Of a DNA stretch of 32,110 bases, positions 17,454 through 25,880 are shown one piece after another; the first letter of the stretch is position 1; each line of letters starts with the position of its first letter. The translations under genes and the position numbers were made by a program. The stretch covers positions 1 through 32,110 of the forward strand of contig CADCJM010000007.1 of NCBI GenBank assembly GCA_902801755.1. The letters are read 5' to 3'. Below the pieces are notes generated by a model. That model ran no database searches. It saw only the letters and a program-made list of their open reading frames with translations, and was not told the DNA's origin. Source of the stretch: Oscillospiraceae bacterium (GTDB lineage Bacteria; Bacillota; Clostridia; Saccharofermentanales; Saccharofermentanaceae).

Positions 17454-19718
17454 ATGTACTGCAGCGTTATCCTGAGAGGCGCCGTCAGGCAGACAGATAA
17501 CCTTTATACGTATCGTGTGCCTGAAGAACTAAGAACTGAGACATTTGTCGGTTCGTTAGTTAATGTGCCTTTTGGTAAGGGCGACAGTCAGCGCTGCGGT
17601 GTTATCGTCGATATAAAAGATTCTTTTGAAGGTGATGAGGGAAGTGTAAAAGATATCGCTTCCTTCATATCCTCAAAGCCTGTATTAAACAGTGATCAGA
17701 TAGCGCTGATAGATAAGATCTCTGACAGATTCAACTGCACAAAAGGCGATGTAGTAGAACTGATGGTCCCTTCCTGTGTGGTCAATCACAAGAATCCTCT
17801 TGAAGTGTTTGTGGAACTTGTATCAGAAGAGACTGCAAAGGATGTTCTGGACAGCGAGATCTTAAGGTCTGCAGCTCATATCAATATCCTTGAGTACTTG
17901 TTAGAGGGTGGTAAGTGCACTAGAAAAGAACTCATGGCTTCGCTCTCCTGTTCTGCTGCACAGGTTAAAGCTTTAGAAGATAAGGGCCTTATAAGGCTTT
18001 TGAAAGAATCTTCTGACTGCGAAATACCCAGAATGGCTATTCCCGATGAAGTTCCGGAAGGAAAGTTTACAGAAGAATATGACTTAAGTGACGAACAGCA
18101 GACAGCTGTTGATGAGATCCTTAAAGGAATAGATGAGAAGAAGGACAATACATATCTGCTGTTTGGCATTACAGGCAGCGGCAAGACCGAGGTCTATCTT
18201 AATATTGCCAAGAAGGTAATAAGCGAGGGTGGAAGCGTTATTTACATGGTTCCGGAGATCTCGCTTACTCCTCAGACCATCAACTGGATAAAAGGAAGAC
18301 TGGGCGACAGTGTTGCAGTTCTTCACAGCAGGCTTACAGATAAGCAGAGATATGAACAGTGGAACAACATAAGGACAGGCAAAGCCAGGGTTATAGTAGG
18401 TCCGAGAAGCGGTGTTTTTGCACCTGCTGTTAATCTGAGACTCATTATCCTTGATGAGGAGCATGACGGCTCATATAAGGCGGAATCCCATCCCAGATAC
18501 TCTGCAAGAGACATCGCAAGGATGAGAGCAAAGATCACCGGATGCAGTGTCGTTCTTGGTTCTGCGACGCCTTCTATAGAGAGCTTTTATGCAGCACAGG
18601 CCGGAGCATACAAAATGCTTGAACTCAAGTGCAGGGCAAGATCTGAAGCTACATTGCCGGAGATAATACCTGTAGATATGAAGGAGCAGATAAAGCTCGG
18701 AAGCGGTGATATGTTATCTGTACCGTTGAGACAGGCTATGTCTGTTGCTTTTTCAAATAATAAGCAGGTTATCCTTCTTCTTAACAGGAGAGGCTTTTCG
18801 AGGACATTAGTATGTGAAGACTGCGGTGAACCTGTCACTTGTAAGAACTGTTCTGTTGCAATGACTCTTCACAATAACAGACGTAACGGTACGCAAAGCC
18901 TTATATGCCATTACTGCGGATATACTGTGCCTGCTTACGAAGCCAGATGTTCATTCTGCAACAGCAATCACTTCACTAAGGCCGGCTTTGGTACCCAGCA
19001 ATTGGAAGAGTTCCTTCATGCGACTTTCCCTCATGAGAAAGTCCTTAGAATGGACCAGGATTCAACAATGACACCTGGAGCGCATAAGGAGATAATCGAG
19101 AAGTTTGCAAATAAGGAAGCTTCAATACTTATAGGAACGCAGATGATAGCTAAAGGCCTGGATTTCCCGGATGTAACTGTTGTAGGCGTTCTCGGTGCTG
19201 ATCTCATGCTCGCGTCATCTTCTTTCAAGGCATCAGAGAGAGCTTTCCAGCTTATTACCCAGGCTGCAGGAAGAGCGGGAAGAGGGGATACGCCCGGCAA
19301 AGTCTTTATACAGAGCTTCAGGCCCGAACAGCCGCTTTTCAAGTTCGCATGTACTCAGAACTACAGGGCTTTCTATGAACAGGAGATCGAGTACAGGCAG
19401 AAACTAAAACTCCCGCCTTATAAGGCTTTAGGTGAGATCGTCCTTTCGCTGCCTGATGAGGATCTTCTTATCAGAAGAGCCAATGAATTAGCCAGGTATC
19501 TTAACGACTTTCTTGGTTTTCAGGACAAAAGATACCAGTTTGAGATATATGGCCCTATGCCGTGCGTAATCTATGAGCTTAGAGGCCGTTACAGAATGAG
19601 TTTTGTAATAAAGGCGGTCAATAAATCCGCCATCAACGGGGTGTTCAAAAGACTTATCGAGGATTTCGATCATACGAAGTATCCGATGTCTTTCGACAAC
19701 GACCCTCAGGACGGCTGA
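17454..19718 (+). CDS. priA: Primosomal protein N' (PriA helicase)
   Basis: A superfamily 2 DNA helicase that reloads the replisome at stalled forks. An N-terminal DNA-binding domain (about 1-200) is followed by Walker A GITGSGKT (238-245) and Walker B DEEH (334-337). A zinc-binding insert with four CxxC pairs starts at Cys454, and the second helicase domain has the QAAGRAGRGD motif. At 754 residues it is full length. GAGGAAA overlaps the polC stop and sets the ATG, so polC and priA are probably translated from one mRNA: the polymerase and its restart factor. No clear terminator follows. Confidence 0.97.
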   Translation: MYCSVILRGAVRQTDNLYTYRVPEELRTETFVGSLVNVPFGKGDSQRCGVIVDIKDSFEGDEGSVKDIASFISSKPVLNSDQIALIDKISDRFNCTKGDVVELMVPSCVVNHKNPLEVFVELVSEETAKDVLDSEILRSAAHINILEYLLEGGKCTRKELMASLSCSAAQVKALEDKGLIRLLKESSDCEIPRMAIPDEVPEGKFTEEYDLSDEQQTAVDEILKGIDEKKDNTYLLFGITGSGKTEVYLNIAKKVISEGGSVIYMVPEISLTPQTINWIKGRLGDSVAVLHSRLTDKQRYEQWNNIRTGKARVIVGPRSGVFAPAVNLRLIILDEEHDGSYKAESHPRYSARDIARMRAKITGCSVVLGSATPSIESFYAAQAGAYKMLELKCRARSEATLPEIIPVDMKEQIKLGSGDMLSVPLRQAMSVAFSNNKQVILLLNRRGFSRTLVCEDCGEPVTCKNCSVAMTLHNNRRNGTQSLICHYCGYTVPAYEARCSFCNSNHFTKAGFGTQQLEEFLHATFPHEKVLRMDQDSTMTPGAHKEIIEKFANKEASILIGTQMIAKGLDFPDVTVVGVLGADLMLASSSFKASERAFQLITQAAGRAGRGDTPGKVFIQSFRPEQPLFKFACTQNYRAFYEQEIEYRQKLKLPPYKALGEIVLSLPDEDLLIRRANELARYLNDFLGFQDKRYQFEIYGPMPCVIYELRGRYRMSFVIKAVNKSAINGVFKRLIEDFDHTKYPMSFDNDPQDG

Positions 19719-19730
19719 AAAAGCCCTAAA

Positions 19731-19757
19731 TGTACACTGCTGATGTACATATGTACA
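19731..19757. promoter_or_regulatory. TGTACA repeats with 14-bp palindrome, candidate operator
   Basis: Three copies of TGTACA lie at 19731-19736, 19744-19749 and 19752-19757. The last two form the perfect palindrome TGTACATATGTACA, which ends 16 bases before the -35 box of the dapA promoter. The position and symmetry suit a dimeric regulator. No known operator is matched. Confidence 0.45.
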
Positions 19758-19772
19758 CCCCAGAAGTATAAA

Positions 19773-19802
19773 TTGACTATTTATAATATAAGGTGATACA
19801 AT
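19773..19802 (+). promoter_or_regulatory. Candidate promoter of dapA-dapB-yajC
   Basis: TTGACT (five of six) and TACAAT (five of six) are separated by 18 bases. A second TATAAT at 19782 lacks a suitable -35 box. The leader to dapA would be about 60 bases, too short for a lysine riboswitch, and none is seen. Confidence 0.7.
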
Positions 19803-19869
19803 CCACTAGTCAGAATGCGCTTTCTTGCATTTTAACCATGATTTTTGAATATATTTGGGAGGCATTCAT

Positions 19870-20778
19870 ATGTCCAAGCCTGTATTTGTCGGTGCCGGTG
19901 TTGCTATCGTTACTCCGTTTTTTGAAGACGGCGGAATCAATTTTGAAGAGCTCAAAAAGCTTATCGAATTCCAGATAGCTGAAGGTATCGATTCCATCGT
20001 TATTTGCGGATCGACCGGCGAAGCTGCTACCATGACCGAAGAGGAGCATGTAGCTGCTATCAAGTTCGCTGTTGATACAGTTGCAGGACGTGTTCCGGTT
20101 ATCGCAGGAACAGGTTCTAATGATACTGCATTCGGTATCGAACTTACTAAGAAGGCATATGAGCTCGGCGCTGACGCTGCATTGCTCGTAACTCCTTACT
20201 ACAACAAGTGCACACAGGAAGGTCTTTTCCGTCACTACGCTAAGATAGCTGAGGCAGTACCTGAGCTTCCCATTATCCTTTATAACGTTCCTTCAAGAAC
20301 TAACGTAAATATCGGACCTGAACTCTTAAAGAGACTTTCCGTATATGAGAACATCGTCGGAGTAAAGGAATGTAATTTCGGTCAGGTACCTGAGATCTAC
20401 AGCCTTTGCGGTGACAGATATGCTCTCTATTCCGGTGAGGACGGACTTGCTGTTCCTATGCTCTCACTTGGTGCAAAGGGTGTTATCTCCGTAATCGCAA
20501 ACATCATTCCTAAGGCAACATCCAAGATGATCCACGATTACATCGATGGCAATACCGAAGCAGCAAAGAATGCCCAGATCGGTTTTATCCCGCTCGTTAA
20601 GGCTATGTTCTGTGAAGTTAACCCGATCCCTGTAAAGGAAGCTATGAATATCCTTGGCTGGAACGCAGGTCCTTGCAGACTTCCTCTTTGCGAGATGAGC
20701 AAGGCTAATCATGACAAGGTCGTTGAAGTACTCGCTCAGTACGATACTTCTGCAATGAACAGCTACATCGGAAAGTAA
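19870..20778 (+). CDS. dapA: 4-hydroxy-tetrahydrodipicolinate synthase
   Basis: Condenses pyruvate with aspartate semialdehyde, the first committed step to diaminopimelate and lysine. The 302-residue TIM-barrel enzyme has CGSTGEAATMT (pyruvate-binding region), Tyr138 in YNVPSRTN and the Schiff-base lysine Lys166 in GVKEC. The 28-residue Tyr-Lys spacing is the same as in E. coli. An in-frame TTG at 19855 exists, but GGGAGG at 19857-19862 places the true start at the ATG used here. dapB follows after 18 bases. The pathway feeds peptidoglycan as well as lysine. Confidence 0.97.
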   Translation: MSKPVFVGAGVAIVTPFFEDGGINFEELKKLIEFQIAEGIDSIVICGSTGEAATMTEEEHVAAIKFAVDTVAGRVPVIAGTGSNDTAFGIELTKKAYELGADAALLVTPYYNKCTQEGLFRHYAKIAEAVPELPIILYNVPSRTNVNIGPELLKRLSVYENIVGVKECNFGQVPEIYSLCGDRYALYSGEDGLAVPMLSLGAKGVISVIANIIPKATSKMIHDYIDGNTEAAKNAQIGFIPLVKAMFCEVNPIPVKEAMNILGWNAGPCRLPLCEMSKANHDKVVEVLAQYDTSAMNSYIGK

Positions 20779-20796
20779 TTAAAGGTAGGAATTCCA

Positions 20797-21564
20797 ATGG
20801 TAAAGATTTTCCTTAACGGTTGCTGCGGAAGAATGGGTAAGGCTATTGCTGCCCTCTGCTACAACAATCCTGATTATAAGATCGTTGCAGGCGGTGACAT
20901 CATCGAGAACAACACTTATGATTTCCCCGTTTATACCAGCCTTAATGTGTGCACTGAAGATTTTGATGTAATCATTGATTTCTCCAATGCAAAGGCTGTT
21001 CCCACGATCCTTGAATTTGCTCTTAACCGCAAGAAGCCTTTTATCTGCTGCACAACAGCTTTGTCTGATGAGACAGTGGCTTCTATCCTTAAGGCTTCAG
21101 AGACTATCCCTGTCTTTAAGTCAGCTAACATGAGCCTTGGCATCAATATGATGGTAGAGCTCTGCAAGCAGGCTACAAGGATCCTTTATCCTGAATTTGA
21201 TATTGAGATCGTTGAAGCTCATCACAACAGAAAGCTCGATGCACCTTCCGGTACTGCTATCATGATCGCTAATGGCATTAAGGAAGAGATCGATGATAAC
21301 GTCGAATATGTTTATGACAGACACAGCGTTAATAAGGCCAGATCCAAAAATGAGATCGGTATCTCATCTATCAGAGGCGGCAACATCGTCGGTGAGCATT
21401 CAGCTATGTTTATCAGTGACGAGGAGATCGTAACGATCAGTCACAGCGCACAGACAAGAGATGTCTTTGCAAAAGGTGCTCTCACAGCTGCCAAGTTCAT
21501 GGCAGGCAAAGAGAAGGGTTATTACACAATGTCTGATGTAATAGCTCAGTATATTGGCGAATAA
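20797..21564 (+). CDS. dapB: 4-hydroxy-tetrahydrodipicolinate reductase
   Basis: Reduces the DapA product with NAD(P)H, the second step of the diaminopimelate branch. The N-terminal dinucleotide motif is CCGRMGKAI, and the catalytic signature EAHHNRKLDAPSGTA is complete with its two histidines and lysine. The length of 255 residues is normal. It sits in the same transcription unit as dapA, with AAAGGTAGG before the ATG, and is followed 18 bases later by yajC. Confidence 0.97.
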   Translation: MVKIFLNGCCGRMGKAIAALCYNNPDYKIVAGGDIIENNTYDFPVYTSLNVCTEDFDVIIDFSNAKAVPTILEFALNRKKPFICCTTALSDETVASILKASETIPVFKSANMSLGINMMVELCKQATRILYPEFDIEIVEAHHNRKLDAPSGTAIMIANGIKEEIDDNVEYVYDRHSVNKARSKNEIGISSIRGGNIVGEHSAMFISDEEIVTISHSAQTRDVFAKGALTAAKFMAGKEKGYYTMSDVIAQYIGE

Positions 21565-21582
21565 TTTTTGGAGGAAATATAA

Positions 21583-21990
21583 ATGATCAATTTCACAGAC
21601 GCAACCAATATGGGCGCAATGGGCGGAGATGCAATGGGTTCCATCGCATCCTTCGGTATCCTTATCGTAATGTTCGTTATTATGTACCTTATCCTTATCA
21701 GACCGCAGCGTAAGAAGGATAAGGAACTCAAAGAACAGATGAGCAAGCTTTCCGTAGGTGACAGAGTTGTTACTATCGGCGGCCTCGTTGGATTCGTAGC
21801 AAACATCAAGGACGATCAGGTTACTATCTCAACATCTGCAGCTAACACACTCGTTACTTTCACAAAGAGCGCTATCAATTCAGTTGTTAAGCGTGAGAAC
21901 CTCAATCCTGACGGAACTGTCAAGAAGACTGAGGAGCCTGAGAAGCCCAGCTTCTTTGGTAAGAAGAAGGAAAAGAAGGAAGAAGAGTAA
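21583..21990 (+). CDS. yajC: Preprotein translocase subunit YajC
   Basis: A small single-span membrane protein of the SecDF-YajC accessory complex. It has one hydrophobic helix (about residues 20-42) followed by LIRPQRKKDKELKEQM, a typical YajC junction, then VGDRVVTIGGLVG. The C-terminal tail is highly charged (Lys/Glu-rich). The length is 135 residues. It lies apart from secDF, tgt or queA, its more usual neighbours, and is co-oriented with dapAB. GGAGG precedes the ATG and a terminator follows. Confidence 0.92.
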   Translation: MINFTDATNMGAMGGDAMGSIASFGILIVMFVIMYLILIRPQRKKDKELKEQMSKLSVGDRVVTIGGLVGFVANIKDDQVTISTSAANTLVTFTKSAINSVVKRENLNPDGTVKKTEEPEKPSFFGKKKEKKEEE

Positions 21991-22018
21991 TCCTTCCTGT
22001 AATTTCGGCTTATTATAC

Positions 22019-22045
22019 GGCCCGGAATCACACCGGGCCTTTTAT
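22019..22045 (+). terminator. Intrinsic terminator or attenuator between yajC and dnaG
   Basis: The stem GGCCCGG/CCGGGCC (22019-22025 with 22033-22039) has a seven-base loop and is followed by TTTTAT. It ends only 18 bases before the dnaG start, leaving little room for a separate dnaG promoter downstream of it. Confidence 0.88.
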
Positions 22046-22062
22046 ATAAAACGAGGCATAAA

Positions 22063-24012
22063 GTGGGACTTATACCTGATAATGTAATCGATGAAGTACT
22101 TACCAGGGCGGATATAGAATCCGTTGTAGGTCGTTATGTCCTCCTAAAGCGTCAGGGAGGCAATCTCTGGGGGCTGTGCCCGTTCCATTCCGAGAAGACA
22201 CCTTCTTTCTCTGTTAATCCTGCCAAGGGTATCTATAAATGCTTCGGGTGCGGCAAGGGCGGCAACGCCATTAGTTTCATAATGGAGATCGAACATCTTA
22301 ACTATCCTGAAGCAATAAGACATCTTGGCGAGCTTTACGGCGTTGAGATCCCAGAGACCGGTTATTCCGGTGACAACATTCAGAAAGAAGAGAAGAACCG
22401 CGTCAAGGAAATCCTTAAGGAAGCTGCCAAGTACTATTACAAGTCGTTCAATGATCCTCAGATCGGCAAGCCAGCCAGAGACTATGCTGCCAAGAGAGAA
22501 CTCTCAAAGCAGACTCTTGATCATTTCGGAATCGGTTATTCTCCTATAAAGGCAGGACTCTACGATATCCTGAGACAGAAGGGGTATAAGGATGAGGAAC
22601 TCCTTAAATCCGGTATCTTTGCAAATTCACAGAAAACAAATAAACCATATGACCTTTTCCGCGGAAGACTGATGTTTCCTATCTTTGATTCGTTTGGAAC
22701 CATCATCGCATTTGGCGGAAGGGCTTTAGGTGATGAGAAGCCCAAATATATCAATTCACCTGATTCTTTGGTCTATAACAAACAGAACCACCTTTATGCG
22801 ATGAACTTTGCAAGGAAAGAGCAGTCCAAGCAGCTTATCGTAGTTGAGGGTTACATGGATGCTATCGCGATGCATGCGGCCGGTTTTAAGAATACTGTTG
22901 CTGCTTTGGGAACATCCTTTACAGACAGCCAGCTTAAGCTATGCGCCAAATATGCTGAAGAAGTTGTGTTCTTCTTCGATGCCGACAATGCAGGCCAGAA
23001 TGCTGCGTTAAGAGCCATCAGCATGATGATGGAATATTTAAAGAAACTCACCGGAATCAATATCCGTATAAGGATCGCGAAAGTTCCTGACGGCAAGGAT
23101 CCTGATGAATATATCAAGACTAATGGTGCTGAGAAGTTCAGAGACGTTGTTAAGAATGCCCTTTATGTTGAAGATTATCTTCTGGACAGGGCGAAAAATG
23201 ACAATACTGATCCTGAGACAGGCGTTCTGGACAGGGGAAGATATCAGAAGGATATCTGTACATATGGTTCATGGATGAATGATGAGATCAAGATGAGCAG
23301 AATGGCAGGTGTTGCTGCGCCTTTGCTCGGTGCTTCCGCGCAGGCTGTCATGAACCAGATGCTCAAGTTCCAGCAGGCTGAAGATAAGAAACAGGAAGTC
23401 GTAAATGCCAGAGCATTGGAACGTGAGAGAAGGGAAGACATCGGACGCCGCAACAATGCTGATGAGTTTGAAGAGTATTCTCCTTCTGAGCCTTCTGAGG
23501 TTGTACCTGAACAGCCTGTATTTAAGAAGGTCGATGACAGTGCTACAAATGAAGAGATCGGTCTTTTCGCATATGCGTTATCACTCGGAAGCGCTCTTGC
23601 CAAGAACGACCGTATCGAAAAGACTGACATCATAAGACCAGATGATTTCTCCGGCGATACATTAAGAGAGCTTGTAAGGATCTTCCTTAATATATGTGAC
23701 GGTAACAATGAGACATTGTTTGCCAAGATGAGCGACTATTTCTCAAGGCTTACGATAAACGGTATGCCTGCCGAGGACGTAATGCTCAGAGCTGTTGAGC
23801 AGGCTGACAGGAGTCCTGACGTTAATGTAAAGAGCGATATGTACTTAGCGCTTCTTCTGAAGGTAAGGGAGTCGATAATCAACCGTGAGGAAGAGCGCCT
23901 TATGTATAAGAGAGGTTCTGCATCCCCTGAGGAAAAGAAAAAGATAGACAGCATGTTAGGACGTCTTGCTGACTACAAACTGTCTTTAAGAAACAGGATT
24001 GGAGATCTCTGA
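22063..24012 (+). CDS. dnaG: DNA primase
   Basis: Synthesises RNA primers for replication. The N-terminal zinc-binding domain has CPFH (39-42) and CFGC (60-63), and the TOPRIM catalytic core has Glu262 in VVEGYMD and Asp306/Asp308 in FFFDADNAG. The C-terminal half from about residue 430 is Glu-rich and diverged, as usual for the helicase-binding part. At 649 residues it is full length. The start is GTG with ACGAGG six bases upstream. The preceding terminator and the GTG start both suggest low expression. Its stop overlaps trmK by one base (TGATG). Confidence 0.97.
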   Translation: MGLIPDNVIDEVLTRADIESVVGRYVLLKRQGGNLWGLCPFHSEKTPSFSVNPAKGIYKCFGCGKGGNAISFIMEIEHLNYPEAIRHLGELYGVEIPETGYSGDNIQKEEKNRVKEILKEAAKYYYKSFNDPQIGKPARDYAAKRELSKQTLDHFGIGYSPIKAGLYDILRQKGYKDEELLKSGIFANSQKTNKPYDLFRGRLMFPIFDSFGTIIAFGGRALGDEKPKYINSPDSLVYNKQNHLYAMNFARKEQSKQLIVVEGYMDAIAMHAAGFKNTVAALGTSFTDSQLKLCAKYAEEVVFFFDADNAGQNAALRAISMMMEYLKKLTGINIRIRIAKVPDGKDPDEYIKTNGAEKFRDVVKNALYVEDYLLDRAKNDNTDPETGVLDRGRYQKDICTYGSWMNDEIKMSRMAGVAAPLLGASAQAVMNQMLKFQQAEDKKQEVVNARALERERREDIGRRNNADEFEEYSPSEPSEVVPEQPVFKKVDDSATNEEIGLFAYALSLGSALAKNDRIEKTDIIRPDDFSGDTLRELVRIFLNICDGNNETLFAKMSDYFSRLTINGMPAEDVMLRAVEQADRSPDVNVKSDMYLALLLKVRESIINREEERLMYKRGSASPEEKKKIDSMLGRLADYKLSLRNRIGDL

Positions 24013-24707
24013 TGCAGGAACTGACAGTACGGCTTGAAATGGTATTTGAACAGGTTAAGAAGGCCAGGAAGGATGCTGTTTCCGGAAGGGTCATTGATGT
24101 AGGTTCCGATCATGGGTATCTGGCTGTAAGATGCTTGGAAGAAGGGCTTGCCGGTTCTGCCGTATGTACTGAGATCCATAAAGGACCTGCTCAAAGATCT
24201 CAGGATGCTCTTGTTGAAGCCGGATTTGGAGATATTTCCGGAGTTTATATCACTGACGGCCTGAAAGGCGTTCCGCTGATTGCGGGTGACACTGTAGTTA
24301 TTGCCGGCATGGGCGGCCTTAACATTGTCGATATAATCACCAGAGCTCTTAAAGATAACGGCTATCATGTGTTTGAGAATGTGACTTTTGTCCTTCAGCC
24401 CCAGAAATCAAATGATATTGTTAGGAAATATCTCTCAAAAGCCGGTTTTGTTTTTGTTGATGAGGCTGTTTGTTATGACAGGGATATATTCTATAATTGT
24501 ATGCGGGTAGTGTTTAAGGGGATCAGCACTACGATAACAGATGAAGAAGCATGCTACGGTCCGGTGCTTCTTAAGAAATACAACAGTGGGGATAAAGCAG
24601 TTGCAGAGTATTTCGATCACTTGAATGAAGTTTTCGAAGTCAGACAGAGAAGCAACCCGACCGTAAAAGCGGCATTGGAAGAAAGGAAGAAAAATGCAGG
24701 TCAATGA
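24012..24707 (+). CDS. trmK: tRNA (adenine(22)-N1)-methyltransferase
   Basis: Methylates N1 of A22 in tRNA using S-adenosylmethionine. The SAM-binding motif IDVGSDHGYLAVRCL lies near the N-terminus and is followed by the family's AGMGG motif and VLQPQKS. The length of 231 residues is normal. In most Firmicutes it follows dnaG and the housekeeping sigma factor gene. Here it follows dnaG directly with a one-base overlap. The next gene begins 14 bases before its end, so the three genes are translationally linked. Confidence 0.92.
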   Translation: MQELTVRLEMVFEQVKKARKDAVSGRVIDVGSDHGYLAVRCLEEGLAGSAVCTEIHKGPAQRSQDALVEAGFGDISGVYITDGLKGVPLIAGDTVVIAGMGGLNIVDIITRALKDNGYHVFENVTFVLQPQKSNDIVRKYLSKAGFVFVDEAVCYDRDIFYNCMRVVFKGISTTITDEEACYGPVLLKKYNSGDKAVAEYFDHLNEVFEVRQRSNPTVKAALEERKKNAGQ

Positions 24708-25467
24708 TATTGAAGTTTTTTTGAACGGAGTTTTTCCGCGCGAAAATGCGCTTGATTACGATAACGTAGGCCTTATTGCAGGCAACAGGGATAAGGTTGT
24801 ATCAGCAATACTGGTCTCATTGGATCTTACCAGCAAAGCCATCCAGGCGGCCAAATCGTGCGGTGCAAATCTTATTGTTACCCATCACCCGATTATATTT
24901 GGTGGTATAAAAGCTCTTACGATGGACGATTATGTCGGAAGGACACTTGTCGAGCTTGTTAAGTCCGGAATATCAGTAATCAGCTGCCACACTAATCTCG
25001 ACCTTACGGACGAATTCGGCAATCTCGCGATAGCTGAAAGACTTGGCGTTACTGATGCCAAGCATCTTGACGGTTCTGTCTGCGGTGTATTTTATGAGAT
25101 CGATTCAGATGAACCCGTGACACTTAAGGCTTATTGCCAGAAGGTCGCCGGGGATCTTGGCTGCAGCGGCATTATCACGATCAATGATCCTCAGAATACC
25201 GTTAAGAAAGTTTTTATCCAGGGCGGAGCTTTTGATGAGGATTCAGTCGATGCTATCTTAAAGGCCGGCATCGATACGGTCGTTTCCGGTGAGATCAAGC
25301 ATCATGTATGTGTCGGTCTAGGCCAGATGGGCGTCAACACGGTTATCGCAGGTCACTCTGCGACCGAACAGGCATATCTGCCCAAGATAGCAAAACTGCT
25401 TTCGGATAAGTTCCCGGGCATTGATATTACTGTGAATTATAACAACGAAGTATCATCTATACTTTGA
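24694..25467 (+). CDS. Nif3-like dinuclear metal centre protein
   Basis: A member of the Nif3/YqfO/YbgI family, which binds two metal ions but has no firmly settled function (GTP cyclohydrolase I type 2-like). Metal-ligand motifs are THHPIIFGG, SCHTNLD and AGHSATEQ. At 257 residues this is the short form without the central PII-like insertion of Bacillus YqfO. It overlaps trmK by 14 bases and uses AAGGAAG inside trmK as its ribosome binding site. The trmK-nif3 pairing is conserved across Firmicutes. Confidence 0.92.
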   Translation: MQVNDIEVFLNGVFPRENALDYDNVGLIAGNRDKVVSAILVSLDLTSKAIQAAKSCGANLIVTHHPIIFGGIKALTMDDYVGRTLVELVKSGISVISCHTNLDLTDEFGNLAIAERLGVTDAKHLDGSVCGVFYEIDSDEPVTLKAYCQKVAGDLGCSGIITINDPQNTVKKVFIQGGAFDEDSVDAILKAGIDTVVSGEIKHHVCVGLGQMGVNTVIAGHSATEQAYLPKIAKLLSDKFPGIDITVNYNNEVSSIL

Positions 25468-25492
25468 TTGAGTTTATTTATAGAATAATTAT
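25464..25492 (+). promoter_or_regulatory. Candidate promoter of rnpB
   Basis: TTGATT (25464-25469) overlaps the end of the nif3-like gene, and AATTAT lies 17 bases further on (25487-25492). This would start transcription near 25500, the predicted RNase P RNA 5' end. The -10 match is only moderate. Confidence 0.45.
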
Positions 25493-25499
25493 GTTTTTC

Positions 25500-25838
25500 G
25501 GGCAGGCCGAGACGATCGCGGGCGCCAGGGTACGAAAGTACGGCGCATGAGGAAAGTCCGGGCTCCACAGGACAGGGTGCCGGGCAGTTCCCGGTGAAGG
25601 CAACTTTAAGGAAAGTGCAACAGAAAAGAAAACCGCCCGAAAGGGTAAGGATGAAAAGGCGAGGTAAGAGCTCACCGGCGGTGTGGAGACATACCGGCCT
25701 TGTAAACCCCATCCGGAGCAACGTCGTGGAAAGGCATATCGTGGTCCGCGAGCCTTAGGAGACGGCTTGAACGTTTTAGAGATATTACGTCTAGATAGAT
25801 GATCGTCATATACAGAACCCGGCTTACCGGTCTGCACG
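25500..25838 (+). ncRNA. rnpB: RNase P RNA, type A
   Basis: The catalytic RNA that matures tRNA 5' ends. The ends pair as P1: GCAGGCCG (25502-25509) with CGGTCTGC (25828-25835, one G-U). The universally conserved cores are present: GAGGAAAGTCCGGGCTCCAC at 25549, GGTAAGAGCTCACCG near 25665, AAACCCCATCCGGAGCAA near 25704 and ACAGAACCCGGCTTA at 25812. The last of these pairs with the first to form P4. The CCCATCCGGAGCAA region indicates the ancestral type A fold rather than the Bacillus type B fold. The ends are judged from P1 and may be off by a few bases. Open frames on the minus strand across it are chance. Confidence 0.96.
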
Positions 25839-25880
25839 GAAAACGTATACAAAGCATTTTAAAAATGGAGGATATAAGCA

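Noticed and set aside
19803..19869. Lysine riboswitch before dapA
   Set aside because: The leader is only about 60 bases and shows none of the conserved lysine riboswitch core.
23244..23726. 160-residue minus-strand open frame inside dnaG
   Set aside because: It is antisense to the primase C-terminal half, with serine-rich random composition and no start signal.
25478..25852. 124-residue open frame on the minus strand over rnpB
   Set aside because: It is the complement of RNase P RNA, whose conserved core explains the sequence; there is no family resemblance or start signal.
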